Below, one piece after another: positions 1-8,605 of a DNA stretch of 64,000 nt (position 1 is the first letter of the stretch; each line of letters starts with the position of its first letter). Made by a program: the position numbers and the translations under genes. Location of the stretch: the NCBI RefSeq assembly GCF_002211305.1, contig NZ_LOKW01000024.1:310001-374000 (forward strand), written 5' to 3'. The stretch comes from Rhizobium sp. R634 (lineage in GTDB: Bacteria; Pseudomonadota; Alphaproteobacteria; Rhizobiales; Rhizobiaceae). The notes under the pieces are model-generated. The model did no database searches and was not told where the DNA came from. It saw nothing but the letters and a program-made list of their open reading frames with translations.

Positions 1-612
1 GAAGAAATTGTTCCAGAAGGGAACCGAGATCCACACTTCAGGCGTGCCGCCGAACAGCTGGACGATGGCATTCAGCAGGCCGATCTGGACATCGTTGCCG
101 CCGCGATATTCATAAATGAATTTCCAGATGACCGAGGCGCCGACGAAGGAGATCGCCATCGGCATGAAGACGATGCTCTTGGCGATATTGCCCCACCAGA
201 TGCGGTCGGTCATCACGGCGATGACGAGGCCGAAGAAGGTGCAGGCGGCCGGCACGACGGCGAGCCAGAGGATGTTGTTGAAGATCGACTGACGGAATTC
301 GCGGTCGCCGATCGCCCATTTGTAATTGGCGAGGCCGACGAACTGCAGGCCGGCGCGATCGTAGAAGGACAGGATGAAGGTCGCGACGACGGGATAGACG
401 AGATAAACGAAGAGCAAGAAGAGCGCCGGGCCGAGAAACAGCCACGGCCGGATGACTGCACGGCGATTGAGATTGCGCGATGCGGTGCGAATGTCACCGT
501 CCTTTACCGGCAGCGCCAGGTCCAGGATCTTGTTCGAAAAATAGAAATAGGCCGAGCACGCGAAAACGGCGACGACCACGACGCCCAAAGCGGACACTAT
601 CTGCGACAGCAT
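1..612 (-). CDS. aglF: alpha-glucoside ABC transporter permease AglF (3' end cut by window)
   Basis: Inner-membrane permease of an ABC sugar importer; its partners would be AglE (binding protein), AglG and AglK. The reading frame begins at ATG 612 and stays open to base 1, so about 204 N-terminal residues are visible. The start (MLSQIVSALGVVVVAVFACS) is a membrane segment, and a second begins near residue 57 (WLFLGPALFLLFVYLVYPVV), typical of the MalF/UgpA permease family. It lies 182 bp downstream of aglE on the same strand, the usual agl gene order. The agl assignment comes from family resemblance plus the neighbouring AglE and LacI regulator, so the exact substrate is inferred. Confidence 0.8.
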   Translation of the reverse strand, partial: MLSQIVSALGVVVVAVFACSAYFYFSNKILDLALPVKDGDIRTASRNLNRRAVIRPWLFLGPALFLLFVYLVYPVVATFILSFYDRAGLQFVGLANYKWAIGDREFRQSIFNNILWLAVVPAACTFFGLVIAVMTDRIWWGNIAKSIVFMPMAISFVGASVIWKFIYEYRGGNDVQIGLLNAIVQLFGGTPEVWISVPFWNNFF

Positions 613-720
613 TACGTCCCTCCCCTGCTTCCCCTGATCTTATTCCGACCGGTTTATTCTGACGGGTCAGCGCCGGTCATCGTCAATAAGCCTGCCCCAC
701 TTGACCACAGTATCCTCGGA

Positions 721-782
721 TGGCCGGACTCTTTTGAATCCGGCCACTCATGCAGACCATGCCGCCGGCAAGCCGGCGGCAT
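721..782 (-). terminator. two hairpins between aglE and aglF
   Basis: Two perfect inverted repeats follow the aglE stop codon. An 11-bp stem with an AA loop lies at 759-769/772-782 (core gccgccggc), and an 8-bp stem lies at 721-728/739-746 (tggccgga/tccggcca). Neither is followed by a long U-run. Between a binding-protein gene and its permease gene, such hairpins commonly block 3' exonuclease or attenuate transcription so that the binding protein is made in excess. That role is inferred. Confidence 0.6.
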
Positions 783-794
783 AATTCCGGAAGA

Positions 795-2156
795 TTACTT
801 GATGCCGTCCCAGGCGCTCTGGATTTCGCCAGCGGCCTCTTCTGCGGACTTGCCGCCGACGAAATCGACCATGCCCGTCCAGAAGGCGCCGGCGCCGATC
901 TTGCCCGGCATCAGGTCGGAACCGTCGAAGCGGAAGGTGGTGGCGGAGGTCAGAATCTCTCCTTCCTTCTTCATCTGCGGATTGGCGTAAGCCTCGGTGC
1001 TGACACCCTTGTAAGGCGTCAGGAAGCTCGACTGCGCCATCCAGACCTCATGCGCGATCGGCGTCTTGAGGAAGTCGATGAAGGCGCGGGCGGCCTTCGA
1101 GTCCTTGGCGATCGAGACGAGCGTGCCGGCGCCCAGAACCGGCTTGCCGAGTTCGGGATGCGACGCATAGGTCGGCATGTAGAAGAAGTCGGCATCCTGG
1201 CCGAGCTTCGTGCCCTCCGGGAAGAAGGACGGGATGAACGAGGCCTGGTGGTGCATGTAGCACTTCGGCGGAACGGCGAAGAGGCCCTTCGGGCTGTCGC
1301 GGAAGTCGGTCGAGGCCACAGCCGCGACACCGCCATCGACGTATTTCTCATTCTTGGCAAACTTGCCGAATTCGTCGATCGCGGCAACGACGGCCGGATC
1401 GGTGAATTTCAGCTCGTTCGTCGTCCACTTGTCGTAGGCTTCCGGCGGCTGCATGCGCAGCATGATGTCTTCGACCCAGTCGGTCGCCGGCCAGCCGGTG
1501 GCGCCGCCGGAACCGAGGCCGATGCACCAGGGAACCCCGCCGTCCTTGACGATCTGATCGGTCAGGGCGTGCAGCTCTTCCATGGTCGTCGGAATCTTGT
1601 AGCCGGCTTCCTCGAAATTCTCCGGTACATACCAGACGAGCGACTTCACATCGGCCTTGTAGGGGAAGGCATAGAAGGATTCCTTGCCGTCCTTGCCCTT
1701 GTAGGTGCCGTAACCGACCCAGCTGTCGCCGGCGCCGTAATTATCCTTGATCCACTTGGAATTGTCGTCGCCGAGCGGCGTCAGGAAACCCTTGCCGGCG
1801 AGATCGGCAAGAAGGCCCGGCTGCGGCAGAATGGCGATGTTCGGCGGCGAGCCTGCCTGGGTGTCGATGACGATCTGCTGTTCGTAGTTTTCGGACGAGG
1901 AGTATTTGGCTTCGATGCCGGTCGCTTCGGTGAAATAGGCGAGAACGCTCATGAAGAACGCCTCGTCCTCGCCGCGCCACGGCCCGAAGATCGTCAGCGG
2001 CTGGCCCTTCAGATCGGCATGGGCAGCCTTGAATTCGTCATAGCTCTTCCAGTTGAACTTGGCATCCTGCCCGGGCGCAAATTTCAGATCGGCCGCGGAC
2101 GCAGCACCAGCAAAAAGCGCCGCCACGGCAACGCCCATCAAAAACGTCTTCTTCAT
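795..2156 (-). CDS. aglE: alpha-glucoside ABC transporter periplasmic binding protein AglE
   Basis: Periplasmic solute-binding protein (453 aa) that captures the sugar, probably sucrose/maltose/trehalose-type alpha-glucosides, for the AglFG permease. A clear signal peptide occupies residues 1-21 (MKKTFLMGVAVAALFAGAAS) with an Ala-rich cleavage site before AADLKFAPG. The rest has the architecture of family-1 extracellular solute-binding proteins. A strong GGGAGG ribosome site precedes the ATG at 2156. It is divergent from the LacI-type gene at 2452, with palindromic operators in between, so induction by substrate through AglR is likely. Substrate range is inferred from homology to the S. meliloti agl operon. 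Confidence 0.88.
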   Translation of the reverse strand: MKKTFLMGVAVAALFAGAASAADLKFAPGQDAKFNWKSYDEFKAAHADLKGQPLTIFGPWRGEDEAFFMSVLAYFTEATGIEAKYSSSENYEQQIVIDTQAGSPPNIAILPQPGLLADLAGKGFLTPLGDDNSKWIKDNYGAGDSWVGYGTYKGKDGKESFYAFPYKADVKSLVWYVPENFEEAGYKIPTTMEELHALTDQIVKDGGVPWCIGLGSGGATGWPATDWVEDIMLRMQPPEAYDKWTTNELKFTDPAVVAAIDEFGKFAKNEKYVDGGVAAVASTDFRDSPKGLFAVPPKCYMHHQASFIPSFFPEGTKLGQDADFFYMPTYASHPELGKPVLGAGTLVSIAKDSKAARAFIDFLKTPIAHEVWMAQSSFLTPYKGVSTEAYANPQMKKEGEILTSATTFRFDGSDLMPGKIGAGAFWTGMVDFVGGKSAEEAAGEIQSAWDGIK

Positions 2157-2211
2157 GTGATCAACCTCCCATCACAATCCCAACCGCGCCAAATTCCTTC
2201 AAAGGGAAATT

Positions 2212-2225
2212 TCAAAGCGCTTTGA
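2212..2225. promoter_or_regulatory. LacI-family operator palindrome near aglE
   Basis: A perfect 14-bp palindrome, tcaaagcgctttga, 56 bp upstream of the aglE start codon. Its aaagcgcttt core recurs at 2375. The CG-centred A/T-flanked palindrome is the typical LacI-family operator shape, so it is probably bound by AglR to repress the agl operon. Confidence 0.75.
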
Positions 2226-2374
2226 CAACCAACTCATTCCATTTTCGGTGGAACGGAGTCAAGTCATTTTGCGAAAACTCGCCATAGGCATGCGGATTGC
2301 GCAGCCACGCTGCGTCAATTGGGGAATATGGAGCGATTTTTCTTGAGTCAAGCACACTAAATGCTACATAATTG

Positions 2375-2384
2375 AAAGCGCTTT
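2375..2384. promoter_or_regulatory. second LacI-family operator near aglR
   Basis: The palindrome aaagcgcttt, within attgaaagcgctttgg, repeats the core of the site at 2212-2225. The two centres are 161 bp apart (about 15 helical turns). This copy lies 67 bp before the aglR start and could serve autoregulation or looping; that is inferred. Confidence 0.65.
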
Positions 2385-2451
2385 GGATGCCGCGGGGAGG
2401 TGGCCCGCCTTTTCAGACGGCGCCAGAGCGGGCCGGGAGGAAGCATAGCAG

Positions 2452-3480
2452 GTGAATCTCAAACAGCTATCGCAATTGCTGGGGCTGTCGCAGACGACGG
2501 TGAGCAGAGCGCTCAACGGCTATCCCGAGGTCAACGAAGCGACCCGGGAGCGCGTGCTCCAAGCTGTCAAGGAAACCGGATACCGGCCGAACAAGGCGGC
2601 GCAGCGGCTTGCGACCGGCAAGGCAGGTTCGATCGGTCTCGTCATGCCGACGGCGCCCGGCCATCAATCCGACGTGCATTTCGGCGAATTCCTGGCCGGC
2701 CTCGGCGAGGAGTCCGTCCGCCACGACTTCCATTTCGTCATCATGCCGTCCGACCCCGATGACGAGGTGGCGGCGCTGCGGCGCCTTGCGATCAGCGGCA
2801 ATGTCGATGCGTTGTTCGTCGCCTATATGCGCGGCCACGATCCGCGCATTCCCATGCTGAAATCGCTCTCCATGCCCTATGTCGTGCACGGCCGCTCTTT
2901 CGGATCCGAGCCGGACTATCCCTTCCTCGACATCGACAATGAGGGAGCGTTTTACGATGCAACGCGGCTGTTGCTGCAGCTTGGCCATACGCGCTTTGCG
3001 CTGATGAACGGGCCGATGCATCTGGATTTCGCCATTCGCAGGAAGAACGGCGTCATATCAGCCCTTGCCGAACGCGGCCTCACCCTCGACGAGGACTGCA
3101 TGAGCCATGCTTTGATGACCGACGAACAGGGCCTCTTGGCGATGGAGCGGTTCCTGCAACTGCCGAACCGGCCAACCGCCATCCTCTGCTCCAGCACGGT
3201 GCTGGCGCTCGGTGCGATCCGCGCGGTCAACCAAGCGGGACTGCGCCTCGGCGAGGATATCTCTCTGATCGCCCACGACGACGTGCTGCCGCTCTTAAAG
3301 CCCGAGAGCTTCTCGGTGCCGCTGACGACGACACGCTCTTCGTTGCGGGCGGCGGGCGCGCGCATCGCCCAGCGGCTGATCGGCACCGTGAAGCAGGCCG
3401 GGCCCTTCCCCGACCAGGAGCTCTGGAAGACCGAGCTGATCGTCAGGGCTTCGACCGGCCCTGCCCCGCAGCAGCTCTAA
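2452..3480 (+). CDS. aglR: LacI-family transcriptional regulator AglR
   Basis: Cytoplasmic repressor of the alpha-glucoside uptake genes (342 aa). The N-terminus carries a LacI-type helix-turn-helix (LKQLSQLLGLSQTTVSRALN, residues 3-22) followed by the hinge helix region (RVLQAVKETGYRPNKAAQRL). The remainder is a periplasmic-binding-protein-like sugar-sensing domain (IGLVMPTAPG, SLIAHDDVLPLL). The start is GTG at 2452, preceded by ggaggaag; no ATG gives the full DNA-binding domain. It is transcribed divergently from aglE across a 295-bp region with two copies of an aaagcgcttt operator, matching the aglR-aglEFGAK arrangement. The effector is not visible in the sequence. Confidence 0.85.
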   Translation: MNLKQLSQLLGLSQTTVSRALNGYPEVNEATRERVLQAVKETGYRPNKAAQRLATGKAGSIGLVMPTAPGHQSDVHFGEFLAGLGEESVRHDFHFVIMPSDPDDEVAALRRLAISGNVDALFVAYMRGHDPRIPMLKSLSMPYVVHGRSFGSEPDYPFLDIDNEGAFYDATRLLLQLGHTRFALMNGPMHLDFAIRRKNGVISALAERGLTLDEDCMSHALMTDEQGLLAMERFLQLPNRPTAILCSSTVLALGAIRAVNQAGLRLGEDISLIAHDDVLPLLKPESFSVPLTTTRSSLRAAGARIAQRLIGTVKQAGPFPDQELWKTELIVRASTGPAPQQL

Positions 3481-3608
3481 AGCGCGTCGCGATCTTTCAG
3501 ATTCGCTCCTCGCGCTTTAGCCCTTTGCTTTTACGCATGTCGTTTGCGGCAAAAGCGCTTAGCGCTTTGCCTGGCAAAACCGCCGCACACTTTTGCGCGA
3601 CATGCTTT
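3479..3608. repeat. bipartite rhizobial intergenic repeat, copy A
   Basis: Fills the gap between the convergent aglR and folD. It has two parts: an inverted repeat aaagcgcg (3479-3486)/cgcgcttt (3511-3518), which could also act as the aglR terminator, then a second palindromic block bounded by gcatgtcg (3535-3542) and cgacatgc (3598-3605), with the inner segment caaaaccgccgcacactttt. Related blocks occur at 39716 and 44401. It resembles the short palindromic intergenic repeats of rhizobial genomes; I cannot assign a named family with certainty. Confidence 0.6.
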
Positions 3609-3610
3609 AA

Positions 3611-4510
3611 TCAGAACTGCGGCGGCGTCTGCCCCGCGGCGCGATGGGCGGCGATGACCGTATTGGCCATCAGCATGGCGATGGTCATCGGGCCGACGCC
3701 GCCGGGAACCGGGGTAATGGTGCTCGCGACTTCGGAGACTTCGAGGAAGGCAACGTCGCCGACGAGCCGGGTCTTGCCCTCGCCCTTGTCGGGAGCGGCC
3801 ACGCGGTTGATGCCTACGTCGATGACCGTCGCGCCCGGCTTGACCCAATCCGCTTTGACCATCTCCGGCCGGCCGACGGCGGCAACCAGAATATCGGCGT
3901 TGCGGCAGACCTCGGCGAGGTTCTTGGTCCTGGAGTGAGCGATCGTCACCGTCGCATTGGCGTTGAGCAGCAATTGCGCCATCGGCTTGCCGAACAGATT
4001 GGAGCGGCCGATGACCACGGCGTTGAGGCCGGAGAGGTCCTCGCCATGGGTGCGGCGGACGAAGACCATGGCGCCGGCCGGCGTGCAGGAAACCAATCCG
4101 GTCTTCAGATCGCCCGTGGCGAGCTTGCCGGCATTGACGACGCTCAGGCCGTCGACGTCCTTTTCCGGCAGGATCGACTGGATGATCGGCTCGCTGTCGA
4201 GTGGCTTCGGCAGCGGCAGTTGCACCAGAATGCCATGGATCGACGGATCGGTGTTGAGCGTGGCGACGAGGGCTGCGAGCTCCTCCTGGCTGGTCTCGGC
4301 CGGCAGCGTGTGCTGGACGGATTTGAAGCCGCATTCCTTGGCCATGCGGCTCTTGGAGCCGACATAAGCATGGCTTGCCGGATCGTCGCCGACGATGATG
4401 ACCGCAAGACCGGTGGTCACGCCGCTGCTTTTTTCCAGCGCCGACGTTGCACTCTTGACCGTCTGAATCACGGATGCAGCTACGTTCTTGCCATCGATTA
4501 CTGTCGTCAC
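3611..4510 (-). CDS. folD: bifunctional methylenetetrahydrofolate dehydrogenase / methenyltetrahydrofolate cyclohydrolase FolD
   Basis: Cytoplasmic enzyme of one-carbon metabolism that interconverts 5,10-methylene-, methenyl- and 10-formyl-tetrahydrofolate with NADP. The 299-aa product has the FolD signatures: YVGSKSRMAKECGF with the catalytic Tyr/Lys region, ILVQLPLPKPLD, PEKDVDGLSVVNAGKL, the NADP-binding VVIGRSNLFGKPMAQLL, and the C-terminal TPVPGGVGPMTIAML. GTG at 4510 is chosen because it gives the family start VTTVIDGKN and has a ggag ribosome site; a longer frame to 4537 lacks support. It stands alone between a repeat and a polysaccharide gene, with no apparent link to motility. Confidence 0.95.
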   Translation of the reverse strand: MTTVIDGKNVAASVIQTVKSATSALEKSSGVTTGLAVIIVGDDPASHAYVGSKSRMAKECGFKSVQHTLPAETSQEELAALVATLNTDPSIHGILVQLPLPKPLDSEPIIQSILPEKDVDGLSVVNAGKLATGDLKTGLVSCTPAGAMVFVRRTHGEDLSGLNAVVIGRSNLFGKPMAQLLLNANATVTIAHSRTKNLAEVCRNADILVAAVGRPEMVKADWVKPGATVIDVGINRVAAPDKGEGKTRLVGDVAFLEVSEVASTITPVPGGVGPMTIAMLMANTVIAAHRAAGQTPPQF

Positions 4511-4630
4511 GCGTCTCTCCGCCTTGTTTCGCGCCAATCTATGGATGTTCGGCGGGCGCCAATTGCCCGCTAACGCCCTATCCTGTCCGAAAGAGGCAAG
4601 GCAATATCAAACTTGCAAGGAAATGTTCGT

Positions 4631-6379
4631 TCAGTGCTGCGCTTCGCGCGCATGAATACGAAGCCGGTCGCGCAGGCCGGAGATCTCGGAGCGCAGTACG
4701 TCCATTTCATCGACCGGCGCAGAGGACTGCACGGGCACCGACGGCGCGGCGTGCGGCCGGGACACCGGCTGATCCTCCCGTGCGGGATCGACGGCTGGCC
4801 TACGGCGCCACAGCAGGAATGCCGCGCCAAGGCCTATCGCAAGGCCCGCCGCGGCACCGACCAGCAAGCGGAAGGTCAGACCATCGGTTCGCGACACTGC
4901 GGTCGCGAACGCCGGCTTCAGGAGAACGATGCGACCATCGGCGGCCGTTCCCGTCGCTGCGGACGTTGCCTCCTCCAGACGCGAGCGCGCGGCATTCGCC
5001 TTTTCTCGCAGCTCGGTCAGGCGTGGCAAATCGACGCCCGTATCCCGGCTCTGGGCGATCAGCGTGTTGCGGCGGTCATTCAGGGCCTTGCGGGCATCGA
5101 CAGCGGCCTTGGCGGCCGTGTTGGCGGCCTGGGCAAGACGGGTGAGCTCCTTGCTCATATTCTCCTTCAGACCATCGGCTTCGGTCTGCTGCTGCAGCAG
5201 GCGCGGATGGCGCGGGCCAAGCTCGGCGGAAAGCTGCGCCAGCGTCGTCTTGGCCACGGCATATTTGTCGCGCAAGTCCTGCAGCGCCGGCGAAAGCATA
5301 TCGGAGGGCAACGAACCGGCGAGCACTTCGGCAAGCTTTGCGGCCTTCAGCCGATCGGCCTGCGCCTTCGCTGTCAGGATGTTCTGCTCAGCCTCTTTCA
5401 GATCGGCATCGAGCCCGTCGATCTGACGGCGGAGGTCGATCGCCACCTTGACATTGCCTTCGCCGCTTTTTGCCGTGAAGGTGGCAAGCTCGGCCTTGGC
5501 ATCGTCATAGGCCTTGCGCAAGGCGGCATCGGTCTCCGCGTTGCCGCTTCGCCCGTCGCCGCCGGCGGCTTCGGCAAGCCTTGCGGCGATGCGCGTGGAT
5601 TTGCCGCCGTCGCCGGTCGTCACCCTCACGAGGATCGTGCCGGCCGCCGCATCGGGCAGGATCTCGACCGCGTGCTTCAGCGCGGCCTCGGCCCGGGAGG
5701 CAGGATCGGCGGCAGCGCCCGTGGCCGACAGGAGATCGAGTGCGACGCCGAGCGCATTGGCGCTGGAGCCGGCAAACTCGGGATCGTGATCGAGCTTCAG
5801 GGCGGCGACCGTCGAAGAAACCGTCCGTGCCGACAGCAGCCCCTTTGCGGCAGCCTCGGTGAAGGCGGCGCGGCTTGCGGCATCCGTCTTTATCGCAAGC
5901 GTCGTCTCGGCACGGTAGAGCGCCGGGGGAGCCGGCATCAGCGCCGGCAGGCCTGCACCGAGAGCCGTTGCGGCGGCGAGCATCACCGCCAGACCAAAGC
6001 GTCCCCCGCGGCGTTGCGGCGCTGTGGCGCGCAGTTCGGCCGGTTCTTGATAAATTTCAGCAGGCGGTTCGATTGAGATCATCGGCTCGCCGGCCAGCGC
6101 GTCATGGCGCGCAGGCCCCGACGGAAGATGATGGCCGACATCGTTGGCGGCACGCAGGCGATTGCCGAGAATGGTTTCGATGCGGTCGACCAGCGGCGCC
6201 GTGCGCGCTGCCCTTGCGCGTTGCTCCTCGAGGGCGCGGCCGATGGCGCGCAGCAATTCCGCCTCAGGCGGCGCGACAGCCGGCCCGTTCGATCCGGGCG
6301 ATCGATAAAGATCGTCGGCGGCGCGCCGGCCCGCGGCGGCGCGATCGTGGAAGCTGCTTCTCGCCCTGATATCGTACAT
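4631..6379 (-). CDS. Wzz/ExoP-like polysaccharide co-polymerase, N-terminal type
   Basis: About 582 aa. A cytoplasmic stretch precedes a first membrane segment (FGLAVMLAAATALGAGLPAL). A long periplasmic region rich in heptad-like helices follows (KAQADRLKAAKLAEVLAG, KELTRLAQAANTAAKAA), then a second membrane segment near the C-terminus (LLVGAAAGLAIGLGAAFLLW) and a short charged tail. Two membrane helices flanking a coiled coil with TELREKANAARSRLEEA is the plan of Wzz/GumC/ExoP chain-length regulators. No Walker tyrosine-kinase domain is present. A start at 6400 (MCMRCGAMYDIR) is also possible; MYDIR at 6379 is preferred. It lies upstream of the glycosyltransferase at 6551 in sequence order but is transcribed after it, so they may act in the same exopolysaccharide pathway. 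Confidence 0.7.
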   Translation of the reverse strand: MYDIRARSSFHDRAAAGRRAADDLYRSPGSNGPAVAPPEAELLRAIGRALEEQRARAARTAPLVDRIETILGNRLRAANDVGHHLPSGPARHDALAGEPMISIEPPAEIYQEPAELRATAPQRRGGRFGLAVMLAAATALGAGLPALMPAPPALYRAETTLAIKTDAASRAAFTEAAAKGLLSARTVSSTVAALKLDHDPEFAGSSANALGVALDLLSATGAAADPASRAEAALKHAVEILPDAAAGTILVRVTTGDGGKSTRIAARLAEAAGGDGRSGNAETDAALRKAYDDAKAELATFTAKSGEGNVKVAIDLRRQIDGLDADLKEAEQNILTAKAQADRLKAAKLAEVLAGSLPSDMLSPALQDLRDKYAVAKTTLAQLSAELGPRHPRLLQQQTEADGLKENMSKELTRLAQAANTAAKAAVDARKALNDRRNTLIAQSRDTGVDLPRLTELREKANAARSRLEEATSAATGTAADGRIVLLKPAFATAVSRTDGLTFRLLVGAAAGLAIGLGAAFLLWRRRPAVDPAREDQPVSRPHAAPSVPVQSSAPVDEMDVLRSEISGLRDRLRIHAREAQH

Positions 6380-6550
6380 TGCGCCACATCTCATGCACAT
6401 GATGGCCGAGTTCGCTCATCCGCACGACATGCAGATGATTAAGCTACTCTAAATATTCATGGCAAAGAAATGGTTAACCGCAGCGGCAAGAAACGATAGC
6501 GCCGCGCATCTTTTCGAGGCACGGAAGGAAACCGCGGCAATTGATGACAA

Positions 6551-7396
6551 TCAGCTCGCCTTCTTGTGATCCAGCCGCGGCTGCTGCTGCGGTGCGCTGG
6601 TCTGCTCTTCCGGATAGCTGAGAATTCTCTCGCGCCGGCGGAAGCGGTATCGCAGCACGTGGAAGAGGAAGACCGGGATGCCGATGATGTAGCGGCGCCA
6701 GAGGCGCGCCGGTTCCTGTATCAGGCGATAGGCCCATTCCATGCGCATCATCCGCACCGTCTTCGGGGCGCGCGGAACAGCGCCGGAGACGAAGTCGAAG
6801 AGCGCGCCCACCGTCAGCACCAGGCGCGCATGATCGGCGCGGATATTGTCGTGAACCCATTTCTCCTGCAGCGGCGTTCCCATGCCGACGATCAGGATAT
6901 CGAGCTTCTGGCGCTCGATCTCCTCGATGACCGGGCCGGAATTGACCTTGTCGAAATAGCCGTCGGAAACGACGACGAACTCGTGCCAGGGCGTGTGCTT
7001 GCGGAAGTTTTCTGCTGCCGCCTCGACGACCGAACGCGTGCCGCCGATGAGACCGATACGGCGCGGAGCCTCCATGAAGGTGAGGAAGGCCGGCACGAAA
7101 TCGGTGCCGTTCAGATTGGCGGGAAACGGCCCGCCATGGGCGATCTGCGACGCGATGTTGAGGCCGATGCCGTCAGGCAGGACCAGATTGTGCGACATGA
7201 TCCGATAATATTCGTCGTCGCGCAGCGCCGTCAGCATATTGTGGGCGTTGACGAAGCAAACCACGGTCTGGCCGACCGGAATGGAAGCCAACTCGTTGAT
7301 GAAAACGAGGGCATCATCCCAGCCGAGATCGCATACCGGCAGATCGAAAATCGTCCGCCGCGATGCGAGCACCGCGAAGTTTGCAATCAGATTCAT
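6551..7396 (-). CDS. WecG/TagA/CpsF-family glycosyltransferase
   Basis: Probable membrane-associated glycosyltransferase (281 aa) that adds a sugar to a polyprenyl-linked intermediate in surface polysaccharide synthesis. Family hallmarks are TVVCFVNAHNMLTALRDDEY, LVLPDGIGLN with the conserved Asp, NGTDFVPAFL, GLIGGTRSVVE and LIVGMGTPLQEKWV. The C-terminal part is basic (RYRFRRRERIL), as in the TagA/GumM type that docks at the membrane. The ATG at 7396 has an AGGAGG site 6 nt upstream and is preferred to a longer frame starting at 7462. It precedes the ExoP-like gene on the same strand (gap about 170 bp). The sugar donor cannot be told from sequence. Confidence 0.85.
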   Translation of the reverse strand: MNLIANFAVLASRRTIFDLPVCDLGWDDALVFINELASIPVGQTVVCFVNAHNMLTALRDDEYYRIMSHNLVLPDGIGLNIASQIAHGGPFPANLNGTDFVPAFLTFMEAPRRIGLIGGTRSVVEAAAENFRKHTPWHEFVVVSDGYFDKVNSGPVIEEIERQKLDILIVGMGTPLQEKWVHDNIRADHARLVLTVGALFDFVSGAVPRAPKTVRMMRMEWAYRLIQEPARLWRRYIIGIPVFLFHVLRYRFRRRERILSYPEEQTSAPQQQPRLDHKKAS

Positions 7397-7641
7397 TCCA
7401 ACCTCCTGCCGAGGGTGCGTCATGCGCCCGATATCCCGGAAAACAAGCCCATACTTCCGCACCGGAGGTCTCGAAAGGACCGGTCGCGTTACGCCGGGAG
7501 GGCGTCGCCCCCGATCACGGGAAGGCAGCGCAGACCAAGCTGTGATGCTTGGTATAACAGGACGGTTTCAAACAACCCTTAGGAAAATTCTTCGGATTTC
7601 CATGCTCGCATAAGTGGTTTGTTAACCACGCGCGCCAACGC

Positions 7642-7663
7642 AAAACGGCGCCCTTCGGCGCCG
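7642..7663 (-). terminator. terminator after the flgE-to-7690 operon
   Basis: The inverted repeat cggcgcc-cttc-ggcgccg (7646-7652/7657-7663) is followed on the minus strand by TTTTG, just past the stop at 7690. It fits a factor-independent terminator ending the long flagellar operon. The rest of the 290-bp gap (7397-7689) shows no gene and probably holds the promoter of the WecG-type gene. Confidence 0.65.
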
Positions 7664-7689
7664 CCTTTTCATCGATGATCGATGAGGTC

Positions 7690-8229
7690 TCAATGCGCGG
7701 CTGCTGCCGGCGCTTCCGCGGCCGGCGCGGCCTCGACGATCTTGACGGGACTGCCGACCTTCGACGGCTTGCCGGCGGCACCCTGCTTGACGTCCTCCTT
7801 GGAGAGGTAGTCGAGCTGCTCAAGCATCACTTCGGCGACATATTCGCCACCGAGGCGCTCGTTCATGCCCTTCTTGACCGCCTCGCGGAAGGCCTGCGGG
7901 TCGAAGGATTTGACGTGGGCGATATCGACCATCTTGTTGCCGACGAGCAGGCTGAAAAGCTCGTCCGTCGTCATCTCGGTCAAAGGCAGCGTCACGCCTT
8001 TCAGCATTTCCTTGTTCATCATGAAGGAAACGCGGCCGAGGAAGTAACCGGTGACAGCACCGTCGCCGATGATCGGAACCGTGATCGTTTCACCCTTGAC
8101 CAGCTCGAGCGCGCTCTGCTTGGAATCCGTTGCCACAGGCGCCGGCGCGGTCGCCAGGTACACCGAAAAATAAACGGAAGCCAAGGTAATGGCGCAGACC
8201 CAGACACCGGTGAGGACGAGCTTGATCAT
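7690..8229 (-). CDS. conserved membrane-anchored protein of rhizobial flagellar operon, function unknown
   Basis: 179 aa with one N-terminal membrane segment (LVLTGVWVCAITLASVYFSV, residues 4-23). A soluble domain, presumably periplasmic, follows, with GETITVPIIGDGAVTGYFLG and a C-terminal Ala/Pro-rich tail (EAAPAAEAPAAAAH). The start codon overlaps the preceding gene's stop (TGATG), so the two are translationally coupled, and a terminator follows. A homologue at this place in related flagellar clusters suggests a basal-body or export role. The single-anchor topology recalls FliL-type proteins, but I see no convincing FliL match. Confidence 0.7.
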   Translation of the reverse strand: MIKLVLTGVWVCAITLASVYFSVYLATAPAPVATDSKQSALELVKGETITVPIIGDGAVTGYFLGRVSFMMNKEMLKGVTLPLTEMTTDELFSLLVGNKMVDIAHVKSFDPQAFREAVKKGMNERLGGEYVAEVMLEQLDYLSKEDVKQGAAGKPSKVGSPVKIVEAAPAAEAPAAAAH

Positions 8230-8594
8230 CAGTTTCCACGCGCGGCGAATTGTTCCTGGGAATAGGTGCCGTCAGCATCGGCATCCTGAACCGCATTCTT
8301 CAGAAGGTCGGCCACGGCGCGAACCGCTTCGAGATGCGCCTCGACACGGCGGGCATTGAGAACCAGCTTCTTCTTCAGGCCGTGCAGCTGATCGAGATGG
8401 GCGGCGGCGAGCTCGGCCGGATCGGTGTCGCGGAAAAGCATCGACAGCTCATAGAGGCAGCGGCTCTTGTGCGCGTTGGAGACCTTGAGATCGAACTGCG
8501 GGTCGCTGCCGATCCGAGTGTTCTCATTGTCGATGATCATTTCGAGGCGTCCGAGAACGGATTTGATCCTGTATTCGTTCGAAACTATTTCCAT
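8229..8594 (-). CDS. FlgN-like flagellar export chaperone (probable)
   Basis: 121 aa, all-helical and cytoplasmic, without signal peptide. The pattern RLEMIIDNENTRIGSDPQFD, then LDQLHGLKKKLVLNARRVEA and a GTYSQEQFA tail fits the FlgN family, which holds hook-junction proteins FlgK/FlgL until export. It sits 11 bp after flgJ and overlaps the next start codon by 1 bp in the operon that also encodes FlgK and FlgL. The assignment is by weak resemblance and context; a plain hypothetical protein is the alternative. Confidence 0.6.
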   Translation of the reverse strand: MEIVSNEYRIKSVLGRLEMIIDNENTRIGSDPQFDLKVSNAHKSRCLYELSMLFRDTDPAELAAAHLDQLHGLKKKLVLNARRVEAHLEAVRAVADLLKNAVQDADADGTYSQEQFAARGN

Positions 8595-8605
8595 TGTACC
8601 CTCGG

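Noticed and set aside
750..2225. 491-codon plus-strand frame opposite aglE
   Set aside because: Antisense shadow of a GC-rich gene; the minus-strand frame has a signal peptide and clear family motifs.
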